Assembly (NCBI GenBank): GCA_027063755.1 | Contig: JAMORD010000110.1 | Coordinates: forward strand, 1-6,401 | Direction: 5' to 3' | Origin: a bacterium | GTDB lineage: Bacteria; Coprothermobacterota; Coprothermobacteria; Coprothermobacterales; JAADFF01 | Length of the DNA stretch: 6,401 nt | Part shown: positions 1 through 4,739 of the stretch, piece by piece | Position numbering within the stretch: the stretch's first letter is position 1 | Layout: each line of letters begins with the position of its first letter | The notes under the pieces: generated by a model | Seen by the model: only the letters and a program-made list of their open reading frames with translations | Told to the model about the DNA's origin: nothing | Database searches by the model: none | Program-made: the position numbers and the translations under genes

Positions 1-396
1 CAGATAGCCTTTATTGTACCACTTTAAATGCTCTAAGGGATATAGTTTGCTTTTGATGTACACATAGTGAGAAAGAAGGTTGTAGTTGTGGCAGGAGTAA
101 TCAAATCCCGATATGGTGTTTTTATATGATGCGACTTTTTTAAAATAATCGTTAGGATTCCACTTCATCCATGGAAGTCTTTGGGGGATACCGGCACTGT
201 GGGTAACGAGTTTTATAATATCAATGCCAAATACGGTATCGTCTTTCTCATAGTATTGCAGAACATATTTCAATGTAATAAGGGGTTTGGTAAGTGATGC
301 AAGGTCAAATATTGTATTTTCGCTAAGTCGATTTGTAAATATACGATACCTATTTATATCTCCAATTGCTGCTACAAAGGGTATATGCGTTTTCAT
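1..396 (-). CDS. Beta-lactamase-fold serine hydrolase, N-terminal part (truncated at window edge)
   Basis: An open frame of 132 residues reads on the minus strand from ATG at 396 down to base 1 without a stop, so the C-terminus lies outside the window. Residues 31-37 read DLASLTK, the SxxK motif of class C beta-lactamase / penicillin-binding-protein-like hydrolases, with Ser34 as predicted nucleophile and Lys37 as general base. Residues 65-70 (THSAGI) match the family's THTSG element. YSCHNY at 100-105 sits where YSNxNY is usual, so Tyr100 is present but the motif Asn is Cys102. Only about 26 residues separate SLTK from the THSAG element, shorter than usual, so the core looks compact. There is no signal peptide; a cytoplasmic esterase or peptidase-like role is possible but the substrate cannot be predicted. 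The third motif (K/H-x-G) would be off-window. The ATG is the only start before SxxK and has no clear ribosome binding site. Confidence 0.8.
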   Translation of the reverse strand, partial: MKTHIPFVAAIGDINRYRIFTNRLSENTIFDLASLTKPLITLKYVLQYYEKDDTVFGIDIIKLVTHSAGIPQRLPWMKWNPNDYFKKVASYKNTISGFDYSCHNYNLLSHYVYIKSKLYPLEHLKWYNKGYL

Positions 397-401
397 ACTC
401 T

Positions 402-407
402 TATAAT
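402..407 (+). promoter_or_regulatory. Possible -10 element for yjbQ
   Basis: A perfect TATAAT on the + strand overlaps the opposing minus-strand -10 box in the symmetric stretch TTATAATAA. No acceptable -35 hexamer lies 16-18 nt upstream. A transcript from it would begin at about 414, exactly at the ribosome binding site. It may be a true divergent -10 element or a by-product of the sequence symmetry. Confidence 0.25.
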
Positions 408-431
408 AACAGTGGAGGTGATGTTTGTGAA
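403..431 (-). promoter_or_regulatory. Candidate promoter of the serine hydrolase gene
   Basis: On the minus strand, TTCACA (431-426) is followed after 17 nt by TATTAT (408-403). Each hexamer matches the sigma-70/sigma-A consensus at 5 of 6 positions. The -10 box ends only 6 nt before the ATG at 396, so the predicted transcription start falls on or next to the start codon. This agrees with the lack of a Shine-Dalgarno sequence and suggests a leaderless mRNA. The -35 box lies over the first codons of yjbQ. This is a match by eye only. Confidence 0.45.
414..422 (+). promoter_or_regulatory. Ribosome binding site that decides the yjbQ start
   Basis: GGAGGTGAT is fully complementary to the 16S 3' end. 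It contains the in-frame ATG at 421, which therefore cannot be the start. GTG at 427 has the same spacing as the starts of rpsB and frr in this window (10 nt from the second GG of the site). Confidence 0.8.
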
Positions 432-867
432 GATATATGAGGGAAGTAAGGTTAGAGCATATACAGAATATTTGTGGTTTAATACCAAGAAAAGGAGGGA
501 GCTTATTAATATTACGGAGACTGTTAGAGATATAGTGAAAAAGAGTGGGGTAAAAGATGGGTATGTGCTTGTCTCCGCCATGCATATCACGGCAGGGGTT
601 TTTGTCAACGATGATGAAGAGGGATTATGGCAAGATATATGGGAATGGCTTGAGAAACTTGCACCATATCGTCCCGATTATAAGCATCATCTAACTGGAG
701 AAGATAATGGTGATGCCCATTTGAAGAGTTTGCTTATTCACCACGAGGTTATTGTTCCTATTACCGATGGTGACCTTGACCTCGGACCGTGGCAGCAGAT
801 TTTCTATGCCGAATTTGATGGTCAGAGACGTAAACGTGTTATTGTCAAAGTGTTTGGCATAGTGTAG
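427..867 (+). CDS. yjbQ: YjbQ family (UPF0047) protein
   Basis: A 146-residue protein if read from GTG 427, close to the roughly 138 residues of E. coli YjbQ. The family is a small, probably metal-binding cytoplasmic fold. E. coli YjbQ has been linked to a weak thiamine-phosphate synthase activity, and the true role is unsettled. Family landmarks are present in order: MHITAG at 52-57 followed by Asn61; GDAHLKSLL near 95-103 with the conserved His; LDLGPWQQI near 117-125; EFDGQRRKR near 129-137. Two positions differ from what I recall as usual: Gln in the DGxR stretch where Pro is common, and LLIHHE where a Gly is common. An upstream in-frame ATG at 385 would add 14 residues but lies inside the divergent gene and has no ribosome binding site. 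The gene is co-directional with the rpsB operon, but a promoter lies between them, so co-transcription is optional. No terminator follows it. Confidence 0.88.
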   Translation: MKIYEGSKVRAYTEYLWFNTKKRRELINITETVRDIVKKSGVKDGYVLVSAMHITAGVFVNDDEEGLWQDIWEWLEKLAPYRPDYKHHLTGEDNGDAHLKSLLIHHEVIVPITDGDLDLGPWQQIFYAEFDGQRRKRVIVKVFGIV

Positions 868-883
868 TTTTATATGATATACT
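854..883 (+). promoter_or_regulatory. Promoter of the rpsB operon
   Basis: TTGGCA (854-859, 5 of 6) is followed after 18 nt by TATACT (878-883, 5 of 6). TGA at 875-877 directly precedes it and forms an extended -10 element (TGn). The expected transcription start is about 889-891, giving a leader of about 88 nt before the rpsB start codon. The -35 box lies within the last codons of yjbQ. This is the best promoter seen in the window and suits a highly expressed ribosomal-protein operon. Confidence 0.65.
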
Positions 884-898
884 TCATAAGTAAAAACT

Positions 899-971
899 CA
901 CACCCTCTATATGTTGGGTGTCCCCGTTGGGGGTGCACTAAGAGGGTGGAGGAAAAACCCAACAGGAGGTG
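899..971 (+). promoter_or_regulatory. Structured rpsB mRNA leader (candidate S2 autoregulatory pseudoknot)
   Basis: Three perfect or near-perfect pairings can be drawn. The outer stem CACCCTCT (901-908) pairs with AGAGGGTG (941-948), 8 bp. A nested hairpin GTGTCCCC (918-925) pairs with GGGG-bulged T-GCAC (930-938) around a GTTG loop. GTTGGGT (913-919), inside the outer loop, pairs with ACCCAAC (957-963), 7 bp downstream of the outer stem, which makes an H-type pseudoknot (it competes with the nested hairpin only at 918-919). The pseudoknot's 3' strand ends one base before the ribosome binding site. S2 represses its own mRNA through leader structures in proteobacteria; that this leader does so is inference. 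Confidence 0.6.
964..971 (+). promoter_or_regulatory. Ribosome binding site of rpsB
   Basis: AGGAGGTG with 8 nt between GGAGG and ATG 978. Its last bases create an in-frame GTG at 969 that would add three residues (MQN), but that codon is part of the site itself. A second GGAGG at 948-952, next to the leader stem, is too far from the start to serve it and may act as a decoy. Confidence 0.8.
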
Positions 972-977
972 CAAAAT

Positions 978-1808
978 ATGCCTATCGTAACATTGAAGCA
1001 GCTTTTGGAAGCTGGTGTACACTTTGGTCACCAGACTCGCAGATGGAACCCTAAGATGAAGAAGTTTATCTACACTGAGCGCAATGGTATTTACATTATT
1101 GACCTTCAGAAGACTGTCCAGCAGCTTGAGAAGGCTTATGAGTTTGCCAAAGACATTGCTTCTCGTGGAGGAACGATTCTTTTTGTAGGTACCAAGAGAC
1201 AGGCACAGAGGGTTATTGCCGATGAGGCAAAGCGAGCTGGTATGCCTTATGTTAATCAGAGATGGGTTGGTGGATTTCTTACCAACTTCCAGACAGTGAA
1301 GAACAGCATTAGAAAACTTAGAGAGCTCAAGAAGATGCAGGAAGAGGGACTACTTGATAACATTCCATTGAAGGAGCGCAACCGTATCATAAGAAGAATG
1401 AACAAGCTTGAGAAGTATTACGGCGGTGTTATAGACATGGAACGTCTTCCCGACGCTATCTTTGTTGTTGATACCCGGAAAGAGTCTATTGCCGTTGCTG
1501 AGGCCAACAAGCTTGGTATTCCTATCATTGCTATGGTAGATACCAACTGTGATCCCGATGAGGTTACTGTCCCTATTCCGTCTAACGACGATGCTATCAG
1601 GGCTGTTAAACTCATTACCAGCAAGATAGCCGATGCCGTCATTGAGGGTAATGAAGGCCGCGCAGGGGCAGCTGCTGAGATGGAGCAGGCTCTGGAGCAG
1701 GTAGAAGGTGAAGAGGAAGAAGTTCCTCAGAATGTCAAGAAGCTTGAAGATGCCGTTGAGAAATTTGGCGATTTATATGCAGAAAATGAACAGGGGGGCG
1801 ATGAGTAA
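978..1808 (+). CDS. rpsB: 30S ribosomal protein S2
   Basis: A 276-residue S2, near the usual bacterial length, that binds late to the 30S subunit and is needed for S1 recruitment where S1 is present. Hallmarks in order are [11 protein letters not shown] (9-19), [11 protein letters not shown] (67-77), [12 protein letters not shown] (93-104), a charged helical insertion near 110-150, VVDTRKE (about 164-170), VDTNCDPD (187-194) and [12 protein letters not shown]. The last 35 or so residues form an acidic tail with a run of Glu, which varies between lineages. The start is ATG 978, giving the family-like beginning [13 protein letters not shown]. The stop TAA overlaps the tsf ATG by one base (TAATG), so the two are likely translationally coupled. 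Transcription probably starts at about 890, and the leader offers a site for feedback control by S2. Confidence 0.98.
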   Translation: MPIVTLKQLLEAGVHFGHQTRRWNPKMKKFIYTERNGIYIIDLQKTVQQLEKAYEFAKDIASRGGTILFVGTKRQAQRVIADEAKRAGMPYVNQRWVGGFLTNFQTVKNSIRKLRELKKMQEEGLLDNIPLKERNRIIRRMNKLEKYYGGVIDMERLPDAIFVVDTRKESIAVAEANKLGIPIIAMVDTNCDPDEVTVPIPSNDDAIRAVKLITSKIADAVIEGNEGRAGAAAEMEQALEQVEGEEEEVPQNVKKLEDAVEKFGDLYAENEQGGDE

Positions 1809-2407
1809 TGCAGATAACAGCACAGATGGTTAAGCAGCTGAGAGAGATGACCGGTGCCGGTATGATGGATTGTAAGAAAGCACTACAGGAAGCAGATGGT
1901 GATTTTGATAAGGCGGTAAAGATTCTACGTGAGCGTGGTCTTGCCAAGGCAGCCAAGAAGGCAGGCAGGGCTGCCAAAGAGGGTATTATTCATGCCTATA
2001 TTCATGGTGGTGGCCGTATCGGTGTTATGGTAGAAGTTAATTGTGAGACAGACTTTGTAGCTCGTACCGATGACTTTAAGAATCTTGTTAATGATATTGC
2101 CCTTCATATTGCCGCTTATGCCCCCAGATGGGTTAAGAGAGAAGATGTTCCCGAAGATATTATAGAGCAGGAGAAGGAAATCTATCGCAAGCAAGCCCTT
2201 CAGGAAGGTAAACCTGAGCATGTTGTTGAGAAGATTGTTGAAGGTAAGATGAAAAACTTCTATAAGGAAAATGTTCTTCTTGAGCAGCCTTTTGTTAAAG
2301 ACGAAGATAAGACAGTAGAAGAGGTTATCAAAGAGGCTATTGCAAAGATTGGGGAAAACATTGTAGTTCGTAGATTTGTACGCTGGGAGCTTGGAGAGGA
2401 GTCCTGA
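1808..2407 (+). CDS. tsf: Elongation factor Ts (short form)
   Basis: A 199-residue guanine-nucleotide exchange factor for EF-Tu, which releases GDP from EF-Tu in the cytoplasm. The N-terminal UBA-like domain carries the conserved [12 protein letters not shown] (about 15-26), followed by a Lys/Arg/Ala-rich linker. The core has [12 protein letters not shown] (near 78-89), which contains the TDFVAR signature that contacts EF-Tu. It is much shorter than the 283-residue E. coli protein and lacks part of the dimerisation region. It matches the short type described in Thermus, which works as a dimer. The ribosome binding site is a G-rich AGGGGGG (1792-1798) inside the end of rpsB rather than the usual GGAGGTG, so expression may depend on ribosomes finishing rpsB. 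It ends with tandem stops TGA TAG (2405-2410). Confidence 0.97.
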   Translation: MQITAQMVKQLREMTGAGMMDCKKALQEADGDFDKAVKILRERGLAKAAKKAGRAAKEGIIHAYIHGGGRIGVMVEVNCETDFVARTDDFKNLVNDIALHIAAYAPRWVKREDVPEDIIEQEKEIYRKQALQEGKPEHVVEKIVEGKMKNFYKENVLLEQPFVKDEDKTVEEVIKEAIAKIGENIVVRRFVRWELGEES

Positions 2408-2412
2408 TAGCC

Positions 2413-3129
2413 ATGGTGGTCCGCTCAGCATATAGTTCTATACTTCTAAAATTGAGCGGTGAAATTCTGGCAGGTGAAAGGGGCTGGGGTTATTCTTCCC
2501 AGTCCCTTTTTTCTATTTTGAATGTCATCGCCGCTTTGTGGAAAGAGGGTATCCGTATCGGTATTGTGGTAGGTGGTGGTAATTTTTGGCGTGGACGTAT
2601 GCATGGAGATATAGGCCTTAGTCGGGTTGTTGCCGATCAAGTTGGTATGCTTGCCACAGTAATGAATGCTTTGGTACTTCAAGATAAACTTCGTCAGCTC
2701 AATGTCAAAACCCGTGTTGTGGGAGCTATGAACTTTGGCAACTTTGCACCCTCTATGTCCCCTGTAGAAGCTGCTAAATTATATCGCGCTGGTGAACTGC
2801 TTATATTTGCTGGAGGTACTTCTAATCCATTCTTTACAACAGATACTGCAGCAGTGCTTCGTGCCGCAGAGGTGGGAGCTGAAGTTGTAATAAAGGGTAC
2901 TAAGGTTGATGGTGTTTATGATAAAGATCCGACAAAGCACCCTGATGCTAAGAGATATTCTTCTATTAGTGTTGAAGAAGTGCTCGAGCGCAGGCTTGAG
3001 GTTATAGACATGACTGCTGCCTCTCTTCTTAGGGATGTGGGACTCAAAATGATAGTATTTAATATAGGCAAGCCTGAAAACCTTGCTAAAATTGTTGCAG
3101 GAGAAGATATCGGAACACTTATATACTAA
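2413..3129 (+). CDS. pyrH: Uridylate kinase (UMP kinase)
   Basis: A 238-residue bacterial-type UMP kinase of the amino-acid kinase fold. It phosphorylates UMP to UDP with ATP and is normally a hexamer regulated by GTP and UTP. Motifs are LLKLSGE (11-17, phosphate-binding Lys13), GIVVGGGNFWRGR (near 50-62), DQVGMLATVMNAL, GGTSNPFFTTDTAAVLRA (UMP-binding region), KGTKVDGVYDKDP (nucleotide-binding lid) and the C-terminal DMTAASLLRD / IVFN. All are intact and length is normal. The start ATG 2413 follows AGGAG (2397-2401) at 11 nt, a slightly long spacing; GTG 2416 is less likely. It begins 5 nt after the tsf TGA stop. An intrinsic-terminator-like hairpin lies within codons 22-34 and another stem lies just before it, which could make downstream transcription depend on pyrH translation. 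Confidence 0.97.
   Translation: MVVRSAYSSILLKLSGEILAGERGWGYSSQSLFSILNVIAALWKEGIRIGIVVGGGNFWRGRMHGDIGLSRVVADQVGMLATVMNALVLQDKLRQLNVKTRVVGAMNFGNFAPSMSPVEAAKLYRAGELLIFAGGTSNPFFTTDTAAVLRAAEVGAEVVIKGTKVDGVYDKDPTKHPDAKRYSSISVEEVLERRLEVIDMTAASLLRDVGLKMIVFNIGKPENLAKIVAGEDIGTLIY
2421..2459 (+). other. Hairpin in the first codons of pyrH
   Basis: CCGCTCA (2421-2427) and TGAGCGG (2453-2459) are perfect 7-bp inverted repeats around a 25-nt loop, which itself can pair TATA (2431-2434) with TATA (2439-2442). The right arm encodes the conserved Leu-Ser-Gly of the kinase; the left arm encodes the variable N-terminus. It lies 17 nt before the terminator-like hairpin and could act as a pausing hairpin. It does not cover the pyrH ribosome binding site. 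Confidence 0.5.
2477..2514 (+). terminator. Intrinsic-terminator-like hairpin inside pyrH
   Basis: GGGGCTGGG (2480-2488) pairs with CCCAGTCCC (2498-2506) in 9 bp with one G-U, around a 9-nt loop (2489-2497). AAA at 2477-2479 can extend the stem into the following T6 run (2507-2512), then CT. This has every part of a Rho-independent terminator (A-tract, GC-rich stem, U-tract) yet lies within codons 22-34 of a fully open pyrH frame. Translating ribosomes would be expected to mask it; when pyrH is poorly translated it could stop transcription of the whole distal operon. Termination activity is inferred from structure only. Confidence 0.6.
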
Positions 3130-3133
3130 CTGA

Positions 3134-3141
3134 GGAGGTGG
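3134..3141 (+). promoter_or_regulatory. Ribosome binding site that decides the frr start
   Basis: GGAGGTGG lies 4 nt after the pyrH stop. It contains an in-frame GTG at 3138, and further in-frame GTG codons follow at 3144 and 3147. GTG 3147 has the same spacing as the yjbQ and rpsB starts and gives a protein of the standard 185 residues. Confidence 0.7.
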
Positions 3142-3146
3142 CAGTG

Positions 3147-3704
3147 GTGAAGAATGATCCGCATGTTAAGGAAGCAAGACGGCATATGCAGAAGACCATA
3201 GATGTTTTTAAGGAGGAACTTGGAGGTATTAGGGCAGGTAGAGTTTCTCCTACTCTCATTGAAAAGGTTGAGGTTATGGCTTATGGTCAACCTATGGAGC
3301 TGAGACAGGTGGCCCTTATATCTGTCCAGGGTTCTACAACACTTGTTGTTCAACCATTTGATCAGTCTACTCACGATGCTATTTTTAAGGCACTAGAGAT
3401 GGCTAACCTTGGAGCGATGCCTACTTCTGATGGTAGGATTATTCGCATTAATTTCCCGCCGATGAGTCAGGAACGTCGTGCGGAAATGATAAAAATCGTT
3501 CATAAATTTGCTGAAGAGGCAAAGGTAGCTATTCGTAATATTAGAAGAGAACTCAACAAACAGGTTGATGCTAAGCAGAAAGATGGAGAGTATTCGGAAG
3601 ATCAGGCAAGAAGGGTAAAAGATGAAATTCAGAAGGTAACAGATGAATTTATTTCAAAAATAGACGAGATGGTGAAACACAAAGAGCAGGAGATTATGGA
3701 GTAA
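3147..3704 (+). CDS. frr: Ribosome recycling factor
   Basis: A 185-residue protein from GTG 3147, the usual length for the family. With EF-G it splits the post-termination 70S complex so that the subunits and mRNA can be reused. The long three-helix bundle is seen in the N-terminal helix with ELGGIRAGRVSP (about 24-35) and in the charged C-terminal helices, including IRNIRRELNK with the conserved Arg pair and KDGEYSEDQARR. The middle beta domain reads YGQPMELRQVALISV through MPTSDGRIIRINFPP. No truncation or unusual substitution was seen. It begins 17 nt after the pyrH stop, and its own stop is only 2 nt before the ferredoxin start. Its order after pyrH is the standard bacterial arrangement. 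Confidence 0.97.
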   Translation: MKNDPHVKEARRHMQKTIDVFKEELGGIRAGRVSPTLIEKVEVMAYGQPMELRQVALISVQGSTTLVVQPFDQSTHDAIFKALEMANLGAMPTSDGRIIRINFPPMSQERRAEMIKIVHKFAEEAKVAIRNIRRELNKQVDAKQKDGEYSEDQARRVKDEIQKVTDEFISKIDEMVKHKEQEIME

Positions 3705-3706
3705 AG

Positions 3707-3889
3707 GTGTATTATGAGATAACGACTTCCTGTGTCAATTGTGGAATTTGCGTGGCGGTGTGTCCTGTAAATGCAATAGAGGAAGGGGAACACCGCCCTT
3801 TTATTAATATTAATGCATGTATTTTGTGTGATTTGTGTAGAAAAGAATGCCCTATTTCGGAGGCTATCGTGGTGAAAAATGATGAATAA
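3707..3889 (+). CDS. 2x[4Fe-4S] ferredoxin (clostridial type)
   Basis: A 60-residue protein with two complete CxxCxxCxxxCP motifs: Cys9, 12, 15, 19 followed by Pro20, and Cys38, 41, 44, 48 followed by Pro49. This is the small bacterial ferredoxin that carries low-potential electrons through two [4Fe-4S] clusters in the cytoplasm. The two halves are separated by 18 residues with a GEHRP turn, slightly longer than the most compact clostridial forms. GTG 3707 is the only start before Cys9; GGAG at 3698-3701 serves it at 5 nt. It starts 2 nt after the frr stop and its last codons overlap cdsA, so it is surely part of the operon. It fills the position that uppS holds in many bacteria. The redox partner is not shown by the sequence; the MEP-pathway iron-sulfur enzymes IspG and IspH, which use ferredoxin in many organisms, are a reasonable guess because dxr is nearby. 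Confidence 0.93.
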   Translation: MYYEITTSCVNCGICVAVCPVNAIEEGEHRPFININACILCDLCRKECPISEAIVVKNDE

Positions 3890-4739
3890 AGCGACCTTTA
3901 AAAATTGGCTTGTGTTGATAAAAGAGACGGCCTTTCGTTCCTCTATTGGTATCATCTATGTTGCCATTGTGCTTGGTGCCGTTTTTCTTGGAGGGGAATA
4001 CTTGTATGGTTTGCTATCGTTTATGGCTCTTGTAACTGTTTATGAGATTGTAGATATGGAATTTAAAGGGAAACAGTGGTGGAAAAAAGCTATTTATGGA
4101 GCTATTGGTGTACTCTTGTGGCTTGTATTATATTTCTTCTCACTTAGGGTGTTTCTTGTCTTATTATTTGTTATTTTCTTTTTATGGTTTTTTGTGTATG
4201 CAGTGATTCTAAAAAAGGAGGAAGAGATGTTTTCTTCTTCTTACTATATGTTCTTCTTTCTCATCATGTATGTTCTTGTGGGGTTATATATTGGCATAGA
4301 GCTATATGAGCAAGTGGGAAAAATGTCTTTTACATCTTTACTCGTTATGGTATGGACGTTTGATGTGTTTAGCTATGTAGGTGGTAAAACGATGGGGAAA
4401 ACCAAACTTGTTCCTACTATTAGTCCTGGTAAGACATGGGAAGGATTTATTACCGGTTGGCTGTCGTTGGCAATACTGGAGGTGTTACTTTGGATTTCCA
4501 ATATCTGGAAGGTAGAGCCATATACACTTGGTATTTCTGTTATTCTCCTTGCCCCCGTTCTTCTTACAGGTGACTTGGTAGAATCTGTTGTAAAAAGAAA
4601 GGCTGGAGTGAAGGATTCGGGCTTTATCATTCCTGGTCATGGTGGTATGTGGGATAGAATAGACAGCACCATCGCTGCATTCTATATTATGTGGTTGCTT
4701 GAATACCTGGAGCAGGTGATTGGCAGTGTCAAGATGTAA
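3882..4739 (+). CDS. cdsA: Phosphatidate cytidylyltransferase
   Basis: A 285-residue integral membrane enzyme that makes CDP-diacylglycerol from phosphatidic acid and CTP, the branch point for phospholipid synthesis. Several hydrophobic helices are visible (about 22-57, 71-110, 122-140, 150-168, 190-208, 216-229, 263-275). The family region FDVFSYVGGKTMGKTKL (about 160-176) leads to SPGKTWEGF (181-189), and the signature SVVKRKAGVKDSG ... PGHGGMWDRIDS (about 236-262) holds the conserved Lys/Asp and the final DR-D metal and substrate residues. The start is ambiguous: ATG 3879 and ATG 3882 are adjacent, and GGTGA (3871-3875) fits 3882 better by comparison with dxr. It overlaps the ferredoxin gene by 8 nt, and its last codons overlap dxr by 14 nt. 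A lysine/glutamate-rich cytosolic loop near 111-116 creates an internal ribosome-binding-like sequence, which is probably chance. Confidence 0.96.
   Translation: MNKATFKNWLVLIKETAFRSSIGIIYVAIVLGAVFLGGEYLYGLLSFMALVTVYEIVDMEFKGKQWWKKAIYGAIGVLLWLVLYFFSLRVFLVLLFVIFFLWFFVYAVILKKEEEMFSSSYYMFFFLIMYVLVGLYIGIELYEQVGKMSFTSLLVMVWTFDVFSYVGGKTMGKTKLVPTISPGKTWEGFITGWLSLAILEVLLWISNIWKVEPYTLGISVILLAPVLLTGDLVESVVKRKAGVKDSGFIIPGHGGMWDRIDSTIAAFYIMWLLEYLEQVIGSVKM
4714..4720 (+). promoter_or_regulatory. Ribosome binding site that decides the dxr start
   Basis: AGGTGAT matches the anti-Shine-Dalgarno complement and precedes GTG 4726 by 5 nt. The in-frame TTG at 4720 overlaps this site and would add two residues; it is less likely but could be served by GGAG at 4709-4712. 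Both candidates lie within the end of cdsA. Confidence 0.55.

Noticed and set aside
214-219. TATAAT on the + strand inside the serine hydrolase gene
   Set aside because: There is no matching -35 hexamer at 16-18 nt, and no + strand gene starts nearby.
393-608. A 71-residue minus-strand open frame opposite yjbQ
   Set aside because: It is in a different frame from the serine hydrolase and lies antisense to conserved YjbQ residues. The real minus-strand gene begins at 396.
868-900. Possible terminator after yjbQ
   Set aside because: There is no GC-rich stem followed by a T-run here; the leader stems at 899-948 are not followed by T's and belong to the rpsB leader.
1925-2431. A 168-residue minus-strand open frame across tsf and the pyrH start
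   Set aside because: It is the complement of two conserved genes, with a Phe/Leu/Asn-rich translation and no family resemblance.
4217-4229. GGAGG plus in-frame ATG inside cdsA, which could start a 170-residue C-terminal product
   Set aside because: The purine-rich stretch is explained by the Lys-Glu-rich cytosolic loop it encodes, and half a membrane enzyme would lack several helices.
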